NCBI GenBank assembly: GCA_013420905.1
Contig: JAAXNY010000004.1
Span: 806,001-870,000, forward strand
Reading direction: 5' to 3'
Source of the DNA: Collybia mongolica
Lineage: Eukaryota > Basidiomycota > Agaricomycetes > Agaricales > Clitocybaceae
DNA: 64,000 nucleotides
The position numbers were made by a program, and so were the translations under genes. Numbering within the stretch: position 1 is the first letter of the stretch; every line of letters begins with the position of its first letter. This document shows, piece after piece, positions 33,671 through 45,869 of this stretch. The notes beneath the pieces were generated by a model. That model ran no database searches, was not told the origin of the DNA, and saw only the letters and a list, made by a program, of their open reading frames with translations.

Positions 33671-35275
33671 ATGTCGATTTCATCCGACGACAAAACCATG
33701 GGCGGGCGAGTGGCTCTGGTAGGGACGGGGAGCCGTGCTGCGATGTTTATACGAGGTATCGTCGTGCGTCCAACGAGCAGCGTCGTCGCCCTCTGCGAGC
33801 CCAATAGTATCCGAGCTGCATATTATAATGAGCTTCTAGAATCGCTAGGAGTACCGAGGGTGCCAGTGTACAAGCCGGCCAATTTCAAGAAGATGATAAA
33901 GGATGAGAATGTGGAAATTCTCGTGGTAACTTGTGTCGATGCGTTGCATGATTTGTACATAGTTCCTGCCCTGGAAGCGGGAGGTGAGTGTTGGGAAAAA
34001 ATGTTCAGATTTATCCATATTAACTTGGAAGCGCGCAGTCCGTGTCCTGACTGAAAAGCCAATGACAACTGATGTTGAAAAATGCCGCCGGATCCTTGAG
34101 ACTGTGCAGAGGACTGGTCAACATCTCACTGTAACGTTTAACTATCGGTGAGCTACTCGTTATGTCGCTGTGAATCGGGGCCCATGGTCATATAGGTATA
34201 ACCCAGTCCACGAGCTTGTTAAGAGGACCATATTAGAAGGCAAGATCGGCGAAGGCGAGTCATGGAAATCATTGAGATTGTCCACGAATTGAAAATGCGG
34301 GGCGTAAAGTCCTTTCTGTTCACTTCGAATGGCTCCTTGATACGGTCCATGGCGCTGACTACTTTCGACGGTGGCACCGACAGAAAAGCAATTCGGGAGG
34401 ATTGATGGTCCACAAATCGGGCCATCATTTCGACCTCGTCAACTGGTGGATCGATGCTGAGCCAGAAACCGTCGCCGGGTTTGGAAAGCTCGCCTTCTAT
34501 GGCGAAGAAGCAGGGAAAAAGCACGGATGGGCAAAGGATTATGAGAGAGCAAGGGGGAGTGAGGAGGCGAGAAAAGATCCTTTCGCGATAAACTTGGAGG
34601 CCGACCCAACTCTAAAGCGGATCTATGCTGATGCAGAGGAAGAGGACGGGTACCACCGAGACCAGAACGTAAGATTGAATATGATGAAACCCTTTAGATC
34701 TCTCTAACAACACAACAGGTTTTTGCTCCTGGAATAGGAATTGAAGACGATATGAGTGTGATGGTTCGATATAATACTGGTGCAACGCTGACTTACCACT
34801 TGGTGAGAAAGATTTGCTCCATATTGCTGACTTGCTCTAAGTATTTCAGACTGCATATTCTCCCTGGGAAGGTTACCGGGTTATGTTCAATGGTTCGCTA
34901 GGACGTCTAGAGCTGGAAGTCGTGGAATCACAATATCGTCTGCCTTCGAACGATGGGGGAATGGACGGCCTGATTCATGGAAATCAATCCCTCCCTAACG
35001 CTGGTGGTGCGACCGTTACGCTTCATCGGTTGTGGCAAAAGCCAGAAAAACTGCCTGTGAAGGTTGACCATGCTGCTCATGGAGGTGGTGATACAAGAAT
35101 GTTAAGTGTGTTGTTTGGGCCAGTACCTGGGGAAGTCGCAGACACTGGTGACGCATCGAAGCGGGGTGCAAATGAGAGGGACGGTGCCATGGCATTAGCA
35201 GTGGGGTTGCTCGCCAACGAGAGTTTCAGAACTGGCAAGTTCGTTGACTTCAAGAGCTTGAATCTTCCGTTGTAG
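33671..35275 (+). CDS. Gfo/Idh/MocA family NAD(P)-dependent oxidoreductase (449 aa)
   Basis: Six exons: 33671-33983, 34039-34147, 34196-34254, 34310-34668, 34719-34802, 34850-35275. The Rossmann start VALVGTGSRA (about 14-23) and the family motif TEKPMT just after the first intron identify it. GGLMVHKSGHHFDLVNWW supplies the conserved catalytic Lys/His region. The third intron (34255-34309) begins GCGAGT and ends TAAAG, a GC-AG intron; using it restores GEVLSVHFEW. These enzymes oxidise or reduce sugar-type substrates, but the substrate cannot be read from the sequence. It is slightly longer than the usual 350-400 aa because of an insertion around YGEEAGKKHGWAKDYERARG. Confidence 0.88.
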
Positions 35276-35521
35276 ATACACGCCTGGAACCTTTTGTTGA
35301 TATGGTGTTGCATGTCCAGTGAACATCGAGCCCCTCCTCGTTTTATTTGTCGGAATATGCTCAAATCGCATGGGCTTGCACATGCATTTCGACCTCGTAA
35401 CGAGAAAGAAGACATCTGCCAAGGCTTTTGCTAAACAGGTGCAAAGAATAATTTCGCGTGCTCCAGCCTCACATCGCCGACCACGCTTGTAGTAATCAAC
35501 ACGATCCTCAGGTAACTGGCC

Positions 35522-37859
35522 ATGAAAAGGCTTCAAGAATCCTCACCCTCGTCGGGAGGTATTCCTAAGCTCAAGAAGCCTAAGACTGACGACTCTCCAA
35601 CGACACCCGTGAGGGAAGATGGAGGCTGGACCAAGGTCGAGAAGCGGAAACAGAAAAAAGCCAAGAAAGTGGGGATCAAGCTAGATGTGTGTGTTCTCTC
35701 CTGGGAGCTCCAAGTGTCGAGGATCGCGGTGAATTAAAAAGACTCACTACTTTGCTTTTAGGCGATGCAACCCCGGTTCATGTATAATAATGCAGAAATC
35801 GTCAAGAGAAACCATGCCGTTGGGATTGAAGTATGCTTCAAGCGACTTTCAAATTGCAGCTGAAGCTCATCATTCTATTCCAGGATATCCGAGATCTGGC
35901 TGTTCACATAATTGCAGATGCACCTCCGCCTAACTGGCTTCGCCTTGATGTGAGTTCGCATTTTGCCAGAGGGTGTCAGCACTAACATCGAAAGTGTCTA
36001 CAGAATACCCAGCTAATCCAGAAAGTGGTTGCTCTATTGATACCAGGATTGACGCCGGAACTTTTATCGCTCCCTCCCTTCCCTACGTCGGCAACGTCAA
36101 ACCCCAACCTTCCACTTTCAATCCCGCTTCTCCCAAGGACGCCTGATGCTGGCCCTAAACCGAACATGCCATTCATCGCTGCTACTTTTAGCCATGCATG
36201 CCCTACCCGGGCGCCGGGAGATTTGACTCGCATGCACAGTGTATTGAGCGCGTTTTTCCATGGGCCGGTCAGTGGTGAGGAGAAGAAGAAGCGAATGGAA
36301 AAAATGCTCGCCTGTACGTTTTCTTCCCGCGAATTCATGTATTTGAACTCGCTTACCTGAAACTGCACAGCAGAAAACATCCGGAACAAGGACCCAGCAC
36401 AATACCTTTTAACACTCGAGCAGATGATCGAGAATGAATATCCAATCACGTCCTATATTGCTGATGTGTTTGAGAAACCTGAAGGATGGGTAGAGACGCC
36501 GGAACCTCCAAAACAGCCGTTGCTTGAAGCACCATCAGACACAAAAGACCGTCCACAACAGCGCATTTATGCGATCGATTGCGAGATGGTATGTCCGTGT
36601 TTTCGAATTATCCCTTATAATAACCCCAGTCCAAAGTGCATGACAGAAGATGGTAAAGAGCTTACGAGGGTGTGTATGGTTGACTTCCATTCTGGAAACG
36701 TTTTGTACGATCAACTCGTGAAACCATCCAAACCCATAGTTGACTACCTTACACGGTATGTTTTTATCAAGGCATTCGCGGTCGTCCCTGATGCTTTTCT
36801 CCTCAGGTGGTCAGGTATCACAGCTGCAGCTCTCGGCCCCGTGACAACCACCCTTGCGCAAGTCCAAGCGCAAGTCCTCAAATTATTATCTCCCCCAGCA
36901 CCAAATCCATTCTCAACTTCCTCCACACCAGCACCTCCGCCGCCTCCAACCCCAATCTTGCTCGGCCACTCACTTGAATCGGACCTGAAAGCCCTCAAAA
37001 TCTGCCACCCACTCTGTATTGATACAGCCCTAATGTATCATCACCCCCGCGGACGACCGCTCAAACCTGGCCTTGCATGGCTGACCAAAAAGTGGTGCGG
37101 TCGCGAGATTCAGACAGCCGGAGAAGGGGGACACGACCCCGAGGAGGATGCAAGAGCCTGTCTCGACTTGCTCAAGAAAAAACTTGCCGGTGGACCTGGA
37201 TTCGGCGAGTACAAAACCGACTTGGAGTCGATATTTGAACGCATGTCGAGGTCAAACCGCAGGGCAGGAGGAGGGCCCGGTACCATTAAATGTGCGGTAG
37301 TTGATCACGGCAACCCATCAGTGATGCATGGAAACAAGGCTAGTACAGCTATCGGGTGTACGAGCGATGACGAGGTCCTCAAGGGTTTAGTGGACGTTGT
37401 TCCTTCACATCAATTCATATTTGGGAGATTTATGGGTTTAGCGAATTGTATGGGATGTGCGTTCATTCTTGTTACTCGTCTTCTCGACCAATAACTTACT
37501 ATGACGGCCTAGGGACCACGCCAAAGGCGTCTGCAGATGCTCCAGCACCAACCCGAATCCCAACTCCAACGCCAGACATCTTAACTCCTGTTCTTGAGAA
37601 CCTCAACACCCACCTCAAAACATTACACTCCTCCCTTCCTCCACGTACTGCTGTCATCATTTTTACAGGACATTCTGATCCTCGCCGTATGGCCTCACTC
37701 AATGCCCGCAAGTCGGCGTTTGAAGCTGCATTACGCAGTGGGAAAACCTCTGAAACTATGAATCCCGAGGAACGATGGACCGCTGGGGATGGCAGAGAAC
37801 TTGAGGAGGCTGTAGAAATGGCGAAGCGAGGCTTGTTATTTCTGGGAGTCAAACAATAA
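35522..37859 (+). CDS. REX1: Rex1-like DEDDh 3'-5' RNA exonuclease (644 aa)
   Basis: Eight exons: 35522-35686, 35762-35830, 35884-35949, 36004-36313, 36371-36588, 36637-36755, 36807-37447, 37513-37859. The first 55 residues are basic and Lys-rich, as in nucleolar proteins. A Rex1-type N-terminal domain follows (VGIEDIRDLAVHIIAD, then VVALLIPGL). The DEDDh exonuclease motifs are AIDCEM (ending at residue 276), GHSLESDLKAL and HDPEEDARACLDL. Two introns (48 and 51 nt) are multiples of three without stops, so unspliced RNA stays open there; homology to the CEMC..TEDGKELTRVC pattern shows they are introns. Rex1 trims 5S rRNA, tRNA and snoRNA 3' ends in yeast. A Pro-rich insert (PAPPPPPTP) precedes the second motif. 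Confidence 0.87.
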
Positions 37860-38491
37860 TTTCCAGAGTCACCAGATCTAGAACATTTGGGTTGACCGAA
37901 TCGGTTGCCAACTGACGCCATGTACATATGTAGTGTCTTAGTTGAACTTTGGGTCCAAGCCGTCTACTGATTCAAATCTGCGAATAAGTACCTGAACATT
38001 GACATCTCATGATTGATCTCTGTACAATGTGTGGCAAATAAGCAAGTCTCACCATTCCTGGGGGGTGGTCCACACCAAGGGTTTGAATGGATTTGCCACC
38101 ATTTACCAACAAGTGAATTCATGTTTTTATGTCAACATTTTATTTTATTTTAGTTCAAGCTTTTATATACTGCTGTACATAATACAGAAGCTGTTCACCA
38201 TTATGTGATAAATGTACCAACTGAGATGGAGATCATAGACATGAGCATTAGAAGCCATCACACAAGGGCATGATAGCATGCCCTAGGGGGCTGCTGAAGG
38301 GATGCCAGGTGGTTGGTTCAGGGTGGTAGTGCACCACCTCCTAGAGAGCACCCTTGGCCACCCCTGACTTAGCCATAGTTCATCCTCAGAGAAGGTGCAC
38401 TGCCTGTTAAGGACCCAAGGAGAAGGACTAGTACTGCACCTGGCTGTAGGCTGTAGTACTACAGGACCTTAAAGGAGAAGCCCTGGGGTTA
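37860..38491. other. Spacer and left half of a CpG-free relic
   Basis: From about 37985 to the transposon end at 38491 I find no CG dinucleotide at all. There is no recognisable coding remnant. The same CpG-free character continues on the right of the insertion (39342-39540). Confidence 0.6.
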
Positions 38492-39341
38492 CAGTCGAAG
38501 CTCTCCTAACCCATAGCTCTGATAACCCATAATCTCTTGTAACCCATAGTCCTTGTACATTACCAAGTTGGTATGCGGGGAATTTCGGCCATAACCCATA
38601 ACATTCTAATACCCCATACCCCATACCCCCTGTGGCGCAAAACCCATACAATTTACTAGTCCTTTTTTGGTTCATTTGTACCCCAAACCCTACAAACACG
38701 ATATAATTTGTTTTCTCTATCATTTACGGACAAGCCATGGCATTAAAACCACTCGAGGTCCTCAAAAAAGGGCTCAACATCCTTAAAAAGCAAGTCAAAG
38801 CAAGGAAAGAGACCCTTCAGGCTCGGCTCGCCGCAAGACAGTCAATTTCATCGCAAGACGAGATTTGGCTTGATCACAATGCGAATTTGGTGGACGAGCA
38901 GCAAGTCCTCGATGCTCTAGAAGATGCTTCAGACTACGCGAAAGAATCCCAGGAAGAAGGGCCTATTAACGGTGGGGATGACGTTGATGACAACACACCA
39001 CTTGAACCCCGTCCATCACATCACGAGGTGTTTCAGGCAGCATCAGTCATCAACAGGTACACTGAACATCTTGACGATCCCCTCGCACGCAAGCTTGAGG
39101 CAATTTTGGGTTCCTTTGGCCGCCAAATGCGTTTGGAGAAATCGTGGTCAATGACCTCAACCTGCCTTACAGATTACTTCCATCGTACATAATTAATGCC
39201 TTATATACCCCAATTACTAGATACTTATCGTACAAGCATTTTTTTGACCTATTTTTAGTACCATTCTCAAAGCCCATACTCTCCATAACCCATACCCTTG
39301 GAGGTGTGACCGAGAGGTATGGGTTAAGAGAGCTTCGACTG
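38492..39341. mobile_element. 850-bp TA-flanked DNA element nested in an older repeat
   Basis: The termini CAGTCGAAGCTCTCCTAAC (left) and the inverted right end CAGTCGAAGCTCTCTTAAC differ at one base, and the match extends a few bases into CCATA. TA flanks both ends (38490-38491 and 39342-39343). Both subterminal regions repeat AACCCATA words. The element contains one small open frame and has normal CpG content, whereas both flanks are CpG-free, so it is younger than its host sequence. Terminal features match the Tc1/mariner/pogo type. Confidence 0.85.
38737..39192 (+). CDS. Small transposon-borne protein (151 aa)
   Basis: The N-terminal third is a Lys/Arg-rich helix that looks coiled-coil or DNA-binding (LKKGLNILKKQVKARKETLQ), followed by ISSQDEIWLDHNANLVDEQQ, an acidic linker and ARKLEAILGSFG. 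No DDE catalytic motif is present. I recall similar KKQVKARK...WLD..ANLVDE proteins as common in mushroom genomes, which fits a repeat-borne gene; this needs a search. It may be a truncated or accessory protein, with movement supplied in trans. Confidence 0.55.
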   Translation: MALKPLEVLKKGLNILKKQVKARKETLQARLAARQSISSQDEIWLDHNANLVDEQQVLDALEDASDYAKESQEEGPINGGDDVDDNTPLEPRPSHHEVFQAASVINRYTEHLDDPLARKLEAILGSFGRQMRLEKSWSMTSTCLTDYFHRT

Positions 39342-40427
39342 TATCAGTGAGGAACCAGGTGAGTCAGGGGAGGCTCAAGTGATCTTTGAGTCTAGAACTC
39401 TCTTTAGAAGGGGGCACTCCCTGATGACATGATCCATAGTTTCCACTAGGGCACCATAGTTACAGGAAGCCAAATCCTCTTGTGGGAAGAACTGGTCTCT
39501 GTATGCTCCAATGGACTAGTGCAGGAGAGAGAAATTCCCACGGTCAGACGGTGGTGGTAGTAAAAAATCATCATTGTTTCACATTGATTGCTTGATGTGG
39601 GCGTGAGCAGCAAATCACGTGACTCTCCGATCAGGACGTGTACCTGATTACGTAGTTGGGTAGGTCCAGCCAAAACCTGCCAAAAGAAAAATTCGACCAT
39701 AGGTCTTTTTTTTCGTTACCAGTGCATCCATCAATGTCAGTCGTGTAGCATCGTACGTCCTCGCCCTTCAAGCTTCAAGGTTGATGTTCTTTTGGTTCGT
39801 ATATTGGTATCGTGGAAGCTATATATATAACTCACTGATAGATATGATTAGGTCAACAGGTCAGACGGCGATGGTGATCCATAGCACGCCCTGCTCCATA
39901 GCACGCCCTTTTCTCCCACTATATCTTCTGGTCACAAATATTGATATGATGTTTTTGGCTGGAGCTTGGGAATATGGAAGCCACTTCGACGAGCTCGCAT
40001 AACCTTAAATTGCGGTCCGTCTCGGTCCGTGCAAAAGTCCATCCAGTGGGGCTACTTATGTGAAGATCACTTTGTCCCACTCATAACAAAATAACTTTGC
40101 CGAAGGAGAATGTCGACCTTGGTGGCGGTGCCATATCGAATCATCCTACTCATCCTACTTACGCCAAACCTACCTTCGCCACTGTGGTTCAGATAATTGA
40201 TCGTCATGTGCCTCCCTCTTAGTCTTTTGGTCCCCGCAATGGCGCCGACCTCACTAGGTCCTCGTTCTTCTTTTACTACTACGTAACATACGGCCCGCAA
40301 CATCACCATTCGATCTGTTGCCCCAAGTAGCGCCTCTGGAGGTCACGCGGGGTCCCCGCCTCGAATCTCACATCTATGGATTCCCATAATCACCACTACT
40401 CGTTCGTGCACACTAAGTACGTGCAAT
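39342..40427. other. Right half of the CpG-free relic, then spacer
   Basis: Bases 39344-39540 contain no CG dinucleotide, and the first CG afterwards is at 39541. The rest is ordinary spacer with no supportable gene; the last few hundred bases are the presumed promoter of the permease gene. Confidence 0.5.
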
Positions 40428-42897
40428 ATGAGCATACCCCGCCCATCTTCAGTCTCCTCCGTGACTAAGGAACGAGACAGCACAATATCTCCTTTGCCCA
40501 AGGGAAAACCCTTTCTTCGTGCTGGAGATGCTGCTCTTGCTATTCTCGATGAGAATACCCACCAACGTCAGATAACGCCCGAAGAAGACCGCAGAGTCCT
40601 GAGGAAGATCGACCTGTGGTTATTGCCCGTCATCCTGATGGTCTATTTCCTCCAGCAACTCGACAAGTATGTACACATGACTCAAATCGGTGAAGTTCAA
40701 GCTGATCGCATGTGGAAAGGTCTTCCCTTTCATACACATCTGTTTTCGGTATCATTCAGGAAACTGGTCAGGCATTTCTGCGACATGAGATTTAATAGAT
40801 TCTGATTCTGGTAAAAGGCCTTGTTGGTTCACAATACAGCTGGCTCTCCAGCATAGTATATGTGGCGCAATTAATCTGGCAACCCATCTCCTCGTACCTT
40901 CTCGTCAGACTTCCTGTCGCCAAATATCGTGAGAGAAACGTTACTCATGAGCCATCCAACACCACTAACTGAATTTCTACAGTGTTCGTCCATGTTTTCA
41001 TGTGGGGCGCGGTTGTAGCTTGCTCGGCTTCTGCGACGAATTTCAAAGGATTGATCACCGCACGGTTCTTCCTTGGGCTTTTCGAAGCCACGGTTGGTCA
41101 GTTATCAAGCCGACAATATTGAAAAAATATCAAATGCCTAACCATAATGTAGCTCCGTCCTTTATAACTATCACCCAAATGGTTTGCATATTTCGCACAA
41201 ACTTTTCCAGGTACCAATATGCTTTTATTATAGTGGTGGCGTCGCCGAGAGCAGACGATGCGCCTCGCTATGTGGATGGCCATGAATGGAGTTACTGGAA
41301 TGGTGGATTCTCCGTTGTATCTTTCCTATCGGTTTTTCATGGCCGCCATTTATGTAGGTCGGCTCATTAATGTCGTATGGCTTGGGACATATTCAGGGGT
41401 CGTTAAGGCCATATCAGGTAATTCAAATCTTTTTTTCCCGACCAAGTCCTAACAACCTACCCAGACGATCTTCCTTTTCATAGGACTACTGACAGTGGTG
41501 TGCTCCCCGATCGTCATGTGAGTTTCCTGCTACCCGTTCCAAATAGCGGCGATTTTTAACCATGACCAAACGATATCAGCTTGGTTCTTCCAGACTCTCC
41601 GACAAAAGCGAAATTTTTGACTCATGACGAGAAGATTATTGCTCTTGAACGGTTGCGGGCTAACAACCAGGTAAATACGCAGCCGCGTCGCGATTTGCTG
41701 CCATTCACCCGGAAATTGATTTTCACAGGGAACGGAGACCAAAGTTTGGAAGTGGGAGCAAGTCTGGGACCTTATGTTAGACCCTAAGACATATCTATGG
41801 TTCCTCTTACTCTTCGTCTGCGCGTGAGTTCAATTCTTAGAATCATTGGCCAAACACATGGGACTCATTAGACCGAAAAGCGTTCCAAGTGGCGGCATTG
41901 GCGCGTTCGGGCCCCTGATTATCCGTTCGTCGAGTTTCATTAGATATTATGACATCTGGTAACGACTCACTCAGAGGGATTTGGGTTTGACCAATTCAAG
42001 ACAATTCTTTTCAACATCCCATTCGCAGCCTTCCAAGTTGTGGTCACCATACTCTCAGCCTACGTCTCGACAAAGATCAAGCTCAAATGGCTGGTAATAT
42101 TCGGTTTGACCCTCCCGCCCATTGCAGGTGTCTCGGCTCTCCTGGTTCTAGATCACGGGCCCGAAATGAAGAACAAACTGCTTGGATGCTATTATGTAGT
42201 GAGTCTTGTCCCGAATATCCGTCTAGTTAATCACACCAAACTCACGCCAAATCCAGCTGTCCTTCTTCACAGCTCTTCGTGGGTCTCGAAATCCCATTTT
42301 TGAAGTACACGCTGACTTCCTTTTAGAGCCAATGCTATACACCTGGAGCTCGCAAAACACTGCCGGTCACACGAAGAAAACATGTACCACTGGGATGGTG
42401 TTCGTTGCACAATGCGCAGGAAACGTGCGTTCACAGCGGGAGGCCCGACTCTCCCATGCATGCTGATTTTCCTATCGACAGATCGTGGGACCCTTGTTAT
42501 ATAGGACGCAAGACAAACCGTTTTACCACCGTGGTCTAATATCAGAGTAAGCTTTACAAACGCATCCCACAGCCAAACTAAATTTACCTTTCGCATTCCC
42601 CAGTCTGATCTGTTGGATTGCATTGGCCGTGTTAACTCTGTGAGTCGGCAATGCTCATGCGCTGAGATACCGGGTACCGTGTTTAACCTAGGTGTTTCCA
42701 GAATGACTGCTGCATACCTTGCATTCCGAAACGGCCAACACGCTGCCAGACGTGTGAGTTTGGGCAAAACGGGTCAACTCCTCGACACGTCACTCGAGAA
42801 GCACATACACGATGACGCAAACACCGGAGCCCCGAACGATCAGTCCTTCCACGACCTAACTGACACACAAAATGAAGATTTCATATTTGTACTGTGA
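40428..42897 (+). CDS. MFS transporter of the allantoate permease (DAL5/ACS) family (530 aa)
   Basis: Seventeen exons: 40428-40666, 40720-40766, 40818-40928, 40983-41096, 41153-41181, 41234-41302, 41358-41417, 41465-41517, 41580-41670, 41729-41823, 41881-41924, 41975-42198, 42257-42278, 42327-42424, 42482-42546, 42604-42639, 42702-42897. Each join keeps the frame. Family hallmarks are RRVLRKIDLWLLPVI, LSYTSVFGI, YSWLSSIVY, WRRREQTMRLAMWMAMNGV, PDSPTKAKFLTHDEK, SSQNTAGHTKK and a C-terminal LTDTQNEDFIF. Twelve hydrophobic segments are expected. Substrates in this family are ureides, carboxylates, vitamins or small peptides taken up by proton symport; the specific one is unknown. Exon 11 could instead begin 9 nt earlier, at 41872, in the same frame. 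The exon count is high for a 530-residue protein. Confidence 0.88.
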
Positions 42898-43137
42898 TGT
42901 ATCCCATGATTCATATATGTAATAACAGTTCGACACTTTAGTTCTTTAGGATATTAGAAATTGAGCAGGGGGAGATGCAAACGAACACAGGGTACTGGAT
43001 GATGAAAGTAGTGAACAAGACAAAGACGGAAGGAAAAATAAAAATAAGGCAACCGAACAAACAATTATGGGTATGTGCAAACAAAAAATGTACAGGCTGA
43101 CCTCATGCACTATGAGGGCGCTTGAAGCAGACGAAAA

Positions 43138-45869
43138 TCACATCTCGTCCTCGGGATCCCATCTTGAAATTTTTCCTAGTGGGCGATAATAGTACTGTTT
43201 ATATTTCTTCGTTTCGCTGCGCTTCCCAGGGCGAGGCATCATACTTTTGATCAATGTGGCGCGTTCTTGATCGTTGTCAGCTTCTGGCACGTAGAACCAC
43301 TGCGCCTCAAGTGGGCGATCAGAGTCATCCTAGTAACAGAATGTACAGCTTGGTCAACGCTTTGCGTTCAAAAATAATAAACAACACAACAAACCTTTCC
43401 ACTGCTATCCACTTTCCCAAACACACCACTCCCGCGCGACGCCTCACCGTCTCGCAGTACACGCTCAAATACTTCCATCCACTCCTTCTCACTCCGCTGA
43501 GCCTTGAGCGACGGACGACATTGCATTACGGATTTGTATAGCGACGACGCGGGGAGACACGACGCTCGGGACGTTGCCATGCTTTCAATCAGCAGACCAC
43601 ATATCTCCGCATCCAGGGCGGATGTTTCTGGATTGTTGGCTTTGGATTTCGGCGGCGGCGTACTGGACACAGAGGATGGACGCTTCAAACTGGAGGTTGA
43701 CGAGACAGTAGAATTGTCGGAATTTTGACGCGGACGGCTCTTCAGCGTGCTGCTATCATTTTTCCGTTGTCTTTTAGCCTTTGTCTGTGGATCGACATCG
43801 ACCGTTTCATCTTCATCCTCATGTTTACGTTTTCCATCTACCTTTTTCTGAGGCTCGACAGCTTTGATTTTTCCCTTAGCAGATGAAGAACGGGGCTCTG
43901 AATTCGCGGGGTCTGAAACGGACGGACGTGACTTCTTCCTGACTGGCCCTTCGTGTCGCCGCTCTTCTACTTTCTTCCGCTTTTGCTTCTCCACACTTGC
44001 CTCGGAACGGCTGGACCCTTCCTCCTTTTCGTCCGCCTCCATAACTCCATTATGATCCCTGACCTTCAGTGCCTTATCGACTTTGGTTTTCGTTCTCGGC
44101 TTGTTGGCGGCTTTCGTTGATGTTTCATGCGCCACATGCACTTCTGTTGTGGGGGTCTCTGATGATAGTGACTCTTCTACCAAGTCGTTGACAAGGTCCA
44201 ACACATTAGGAACGTTGCTTTTCGTTTCGGTTGTTTCGGGAACTTCTGGGGCTGCAGAGCTGAAGAGGTCCAAAACATCAAGAACCTGGGTAACGTCCGT
44301 ATTTTTGTTTGGCCGAACGTCGACATCCATCGGCGCTTCAGTGTGATGAGTAGATCCTTCGTCTGCTGGTTCGTCATCAGTACTCGGCTCTGGAATTGGT
44401 GCGGCATTTGTTGCTGGTATTACTGTTGTGACAACTGAAGAAGCTTTTTCTGTTACTGGTAGGTCCGATGAGGTAGGGATATCGAGGACAGGTTCTGGGC
44501 TATGGTCTTTGTCAGCTGATTCTGGCTCAGATGTAGCGATAGGCGGTCGGGTGATAAACGCGGAGGGGACCTCGGCGTCTGAGCCTGCAATGGGCTGTGA
44601 GAGACTAGTCTCAATGCATATCGAAGGCTAAACGCACGGTCAACAATACCCTGTCGCACAGGCAGGTCTGGAACATACCTCAAAGACAAGCGAAGTCGGC
44701 GGCAAGACCGATTCAGAAGTTGCCCCAGGTAACACCCCGTTGCTTTCCGTCTCACTCTCTAGATCCATATCTTCATTGTCATGATCCGATGGGGGAAACG
44801 ATAGCGGCGAGGATGGGGGCATGGATGGGGGTGAGGATACCAAAGAGAGGGGAGAAACTGATCTCATCGGCGAAATAGGAAGGGATGCTGGTGAGAGCGG
44901 AGGCGACGACGGCGGCAATGGTGAAGATAAGCATTGCATCTCTTCAGGTTCATGGCTAGGCTCTCTATCACTCGTAAGAGAAGGGGGACTGCTAGATAAG
45001 TCGCATACTGGATGGCTGGGATGATCCGGTAACACGGCGTTCACAGAAGAGCTCGAAGGAAGCTCGGAGGCAATGTTGTGTTCATCGTGTTCATCGGGGA
45101 AATCGGCTGGGGACGAGGCTCGACTGGTCGAATGAGCGGGTTCAGATATCGGTCTTGAGATGAATTGGAGGCCGGAAAGGGGAGGGGGGGACCATGTTGG
45201 GGCGGATTGTCGCATCTGCCAACGACTCTGCAATTTGAGCGCAACAGGATCGGTTTTCCATTGACCGCGTTCGGCAGATGTACGGAAGAACGTCGCTCGA
45301 GTACCTTCTTCGAAGAAACTGTATCCTTCACTCTCATCCTCATCGTCATGCTCCTGCTCCTCCTCACTGTCATAAAACGTAGATGGATAACGTGATGCAA
45401 CGTCACGGGTGATATCAGAGTGTTGTTCACCAAAATGCAACTCCATCTTTCCTGATTGCCTCGACACGTAAAGGGGTGGTGTAGCACGTAACATGACATC
45501 GCCATCATCGATAGATTTGATACTAGGTAAGATATGTGGTGTGATGCTGGCCTGCGATGATGGGTAGTGCATATAGTTTCGATCCCAAGCAGAAAGGTGG
45601 TCGTCCGTATGGTCGCTATGAGGATGATGGCCAATTTCATAGGCAATTCTAGGGCTAGACTGGATAAAAGCGTAGTTCTGACTGCTTGTGCTCGAAAATG
45701 GAGTCATTGGGGGCGACGATGAGCGGGGTGGAGACGACGACGCTATAGAGTCGAGAGCACGGTAACCATCTGACCAACTCGAAAGAGGCGGGAGGGAGAC
45801 ATTTTGGGTAGGTTGGCGGTTGTGTCTGTCGCCCGTTGGAATTACGAGGGGCGGAAGGGTGTTTGACAT
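43138..45869 (-). CDS. Large disordered nuclear-type protein with a conserved-looking C-terminus (871 aa)
   Basis: Three exons: 45869-44679, 44627-43395, 43329-43138. The start chosen is MSNTLPP; an upstream in-frame ATG at 45986 is possible. The first 600 residues are Ser/Pro-rich and acidic with SSPPS repeats. A Lys/Arg-rich basic middle follows (RKKVEERRHEGPVRKKSR, KAKRQRK). The only folded-looking part is the last ~140 residues: AEICGLLIESMATSR, SSLYKSVMQCRPSL, SEKEWMEVFERVL, GSGVFGKVDSSGK, and after the last intron RPLEAQWFYVPEAD...SMMPRPGKR...YYYRPLGKISRWDPEDEM. This could be a small winged-helix-like domain. I do not recognise the family; a chromatin or transcription role is a guess. 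Confidence 0.7.

Noticed and set aside
38500..38660. AACCCATA repeats as an internal telomere-like array
   Set aside because: The words are irregular and occur near both ends of a TA-flanked transposon, so they belong to its subterminal repeats.
40428..42897. Reading the transporter region as a pseudogene, since no open frame exceeds 150 codons
   Set aside because: All sixteen introns have GT-AG borders of 47-62 nt and the joins keep the frame, so the gene is intact.
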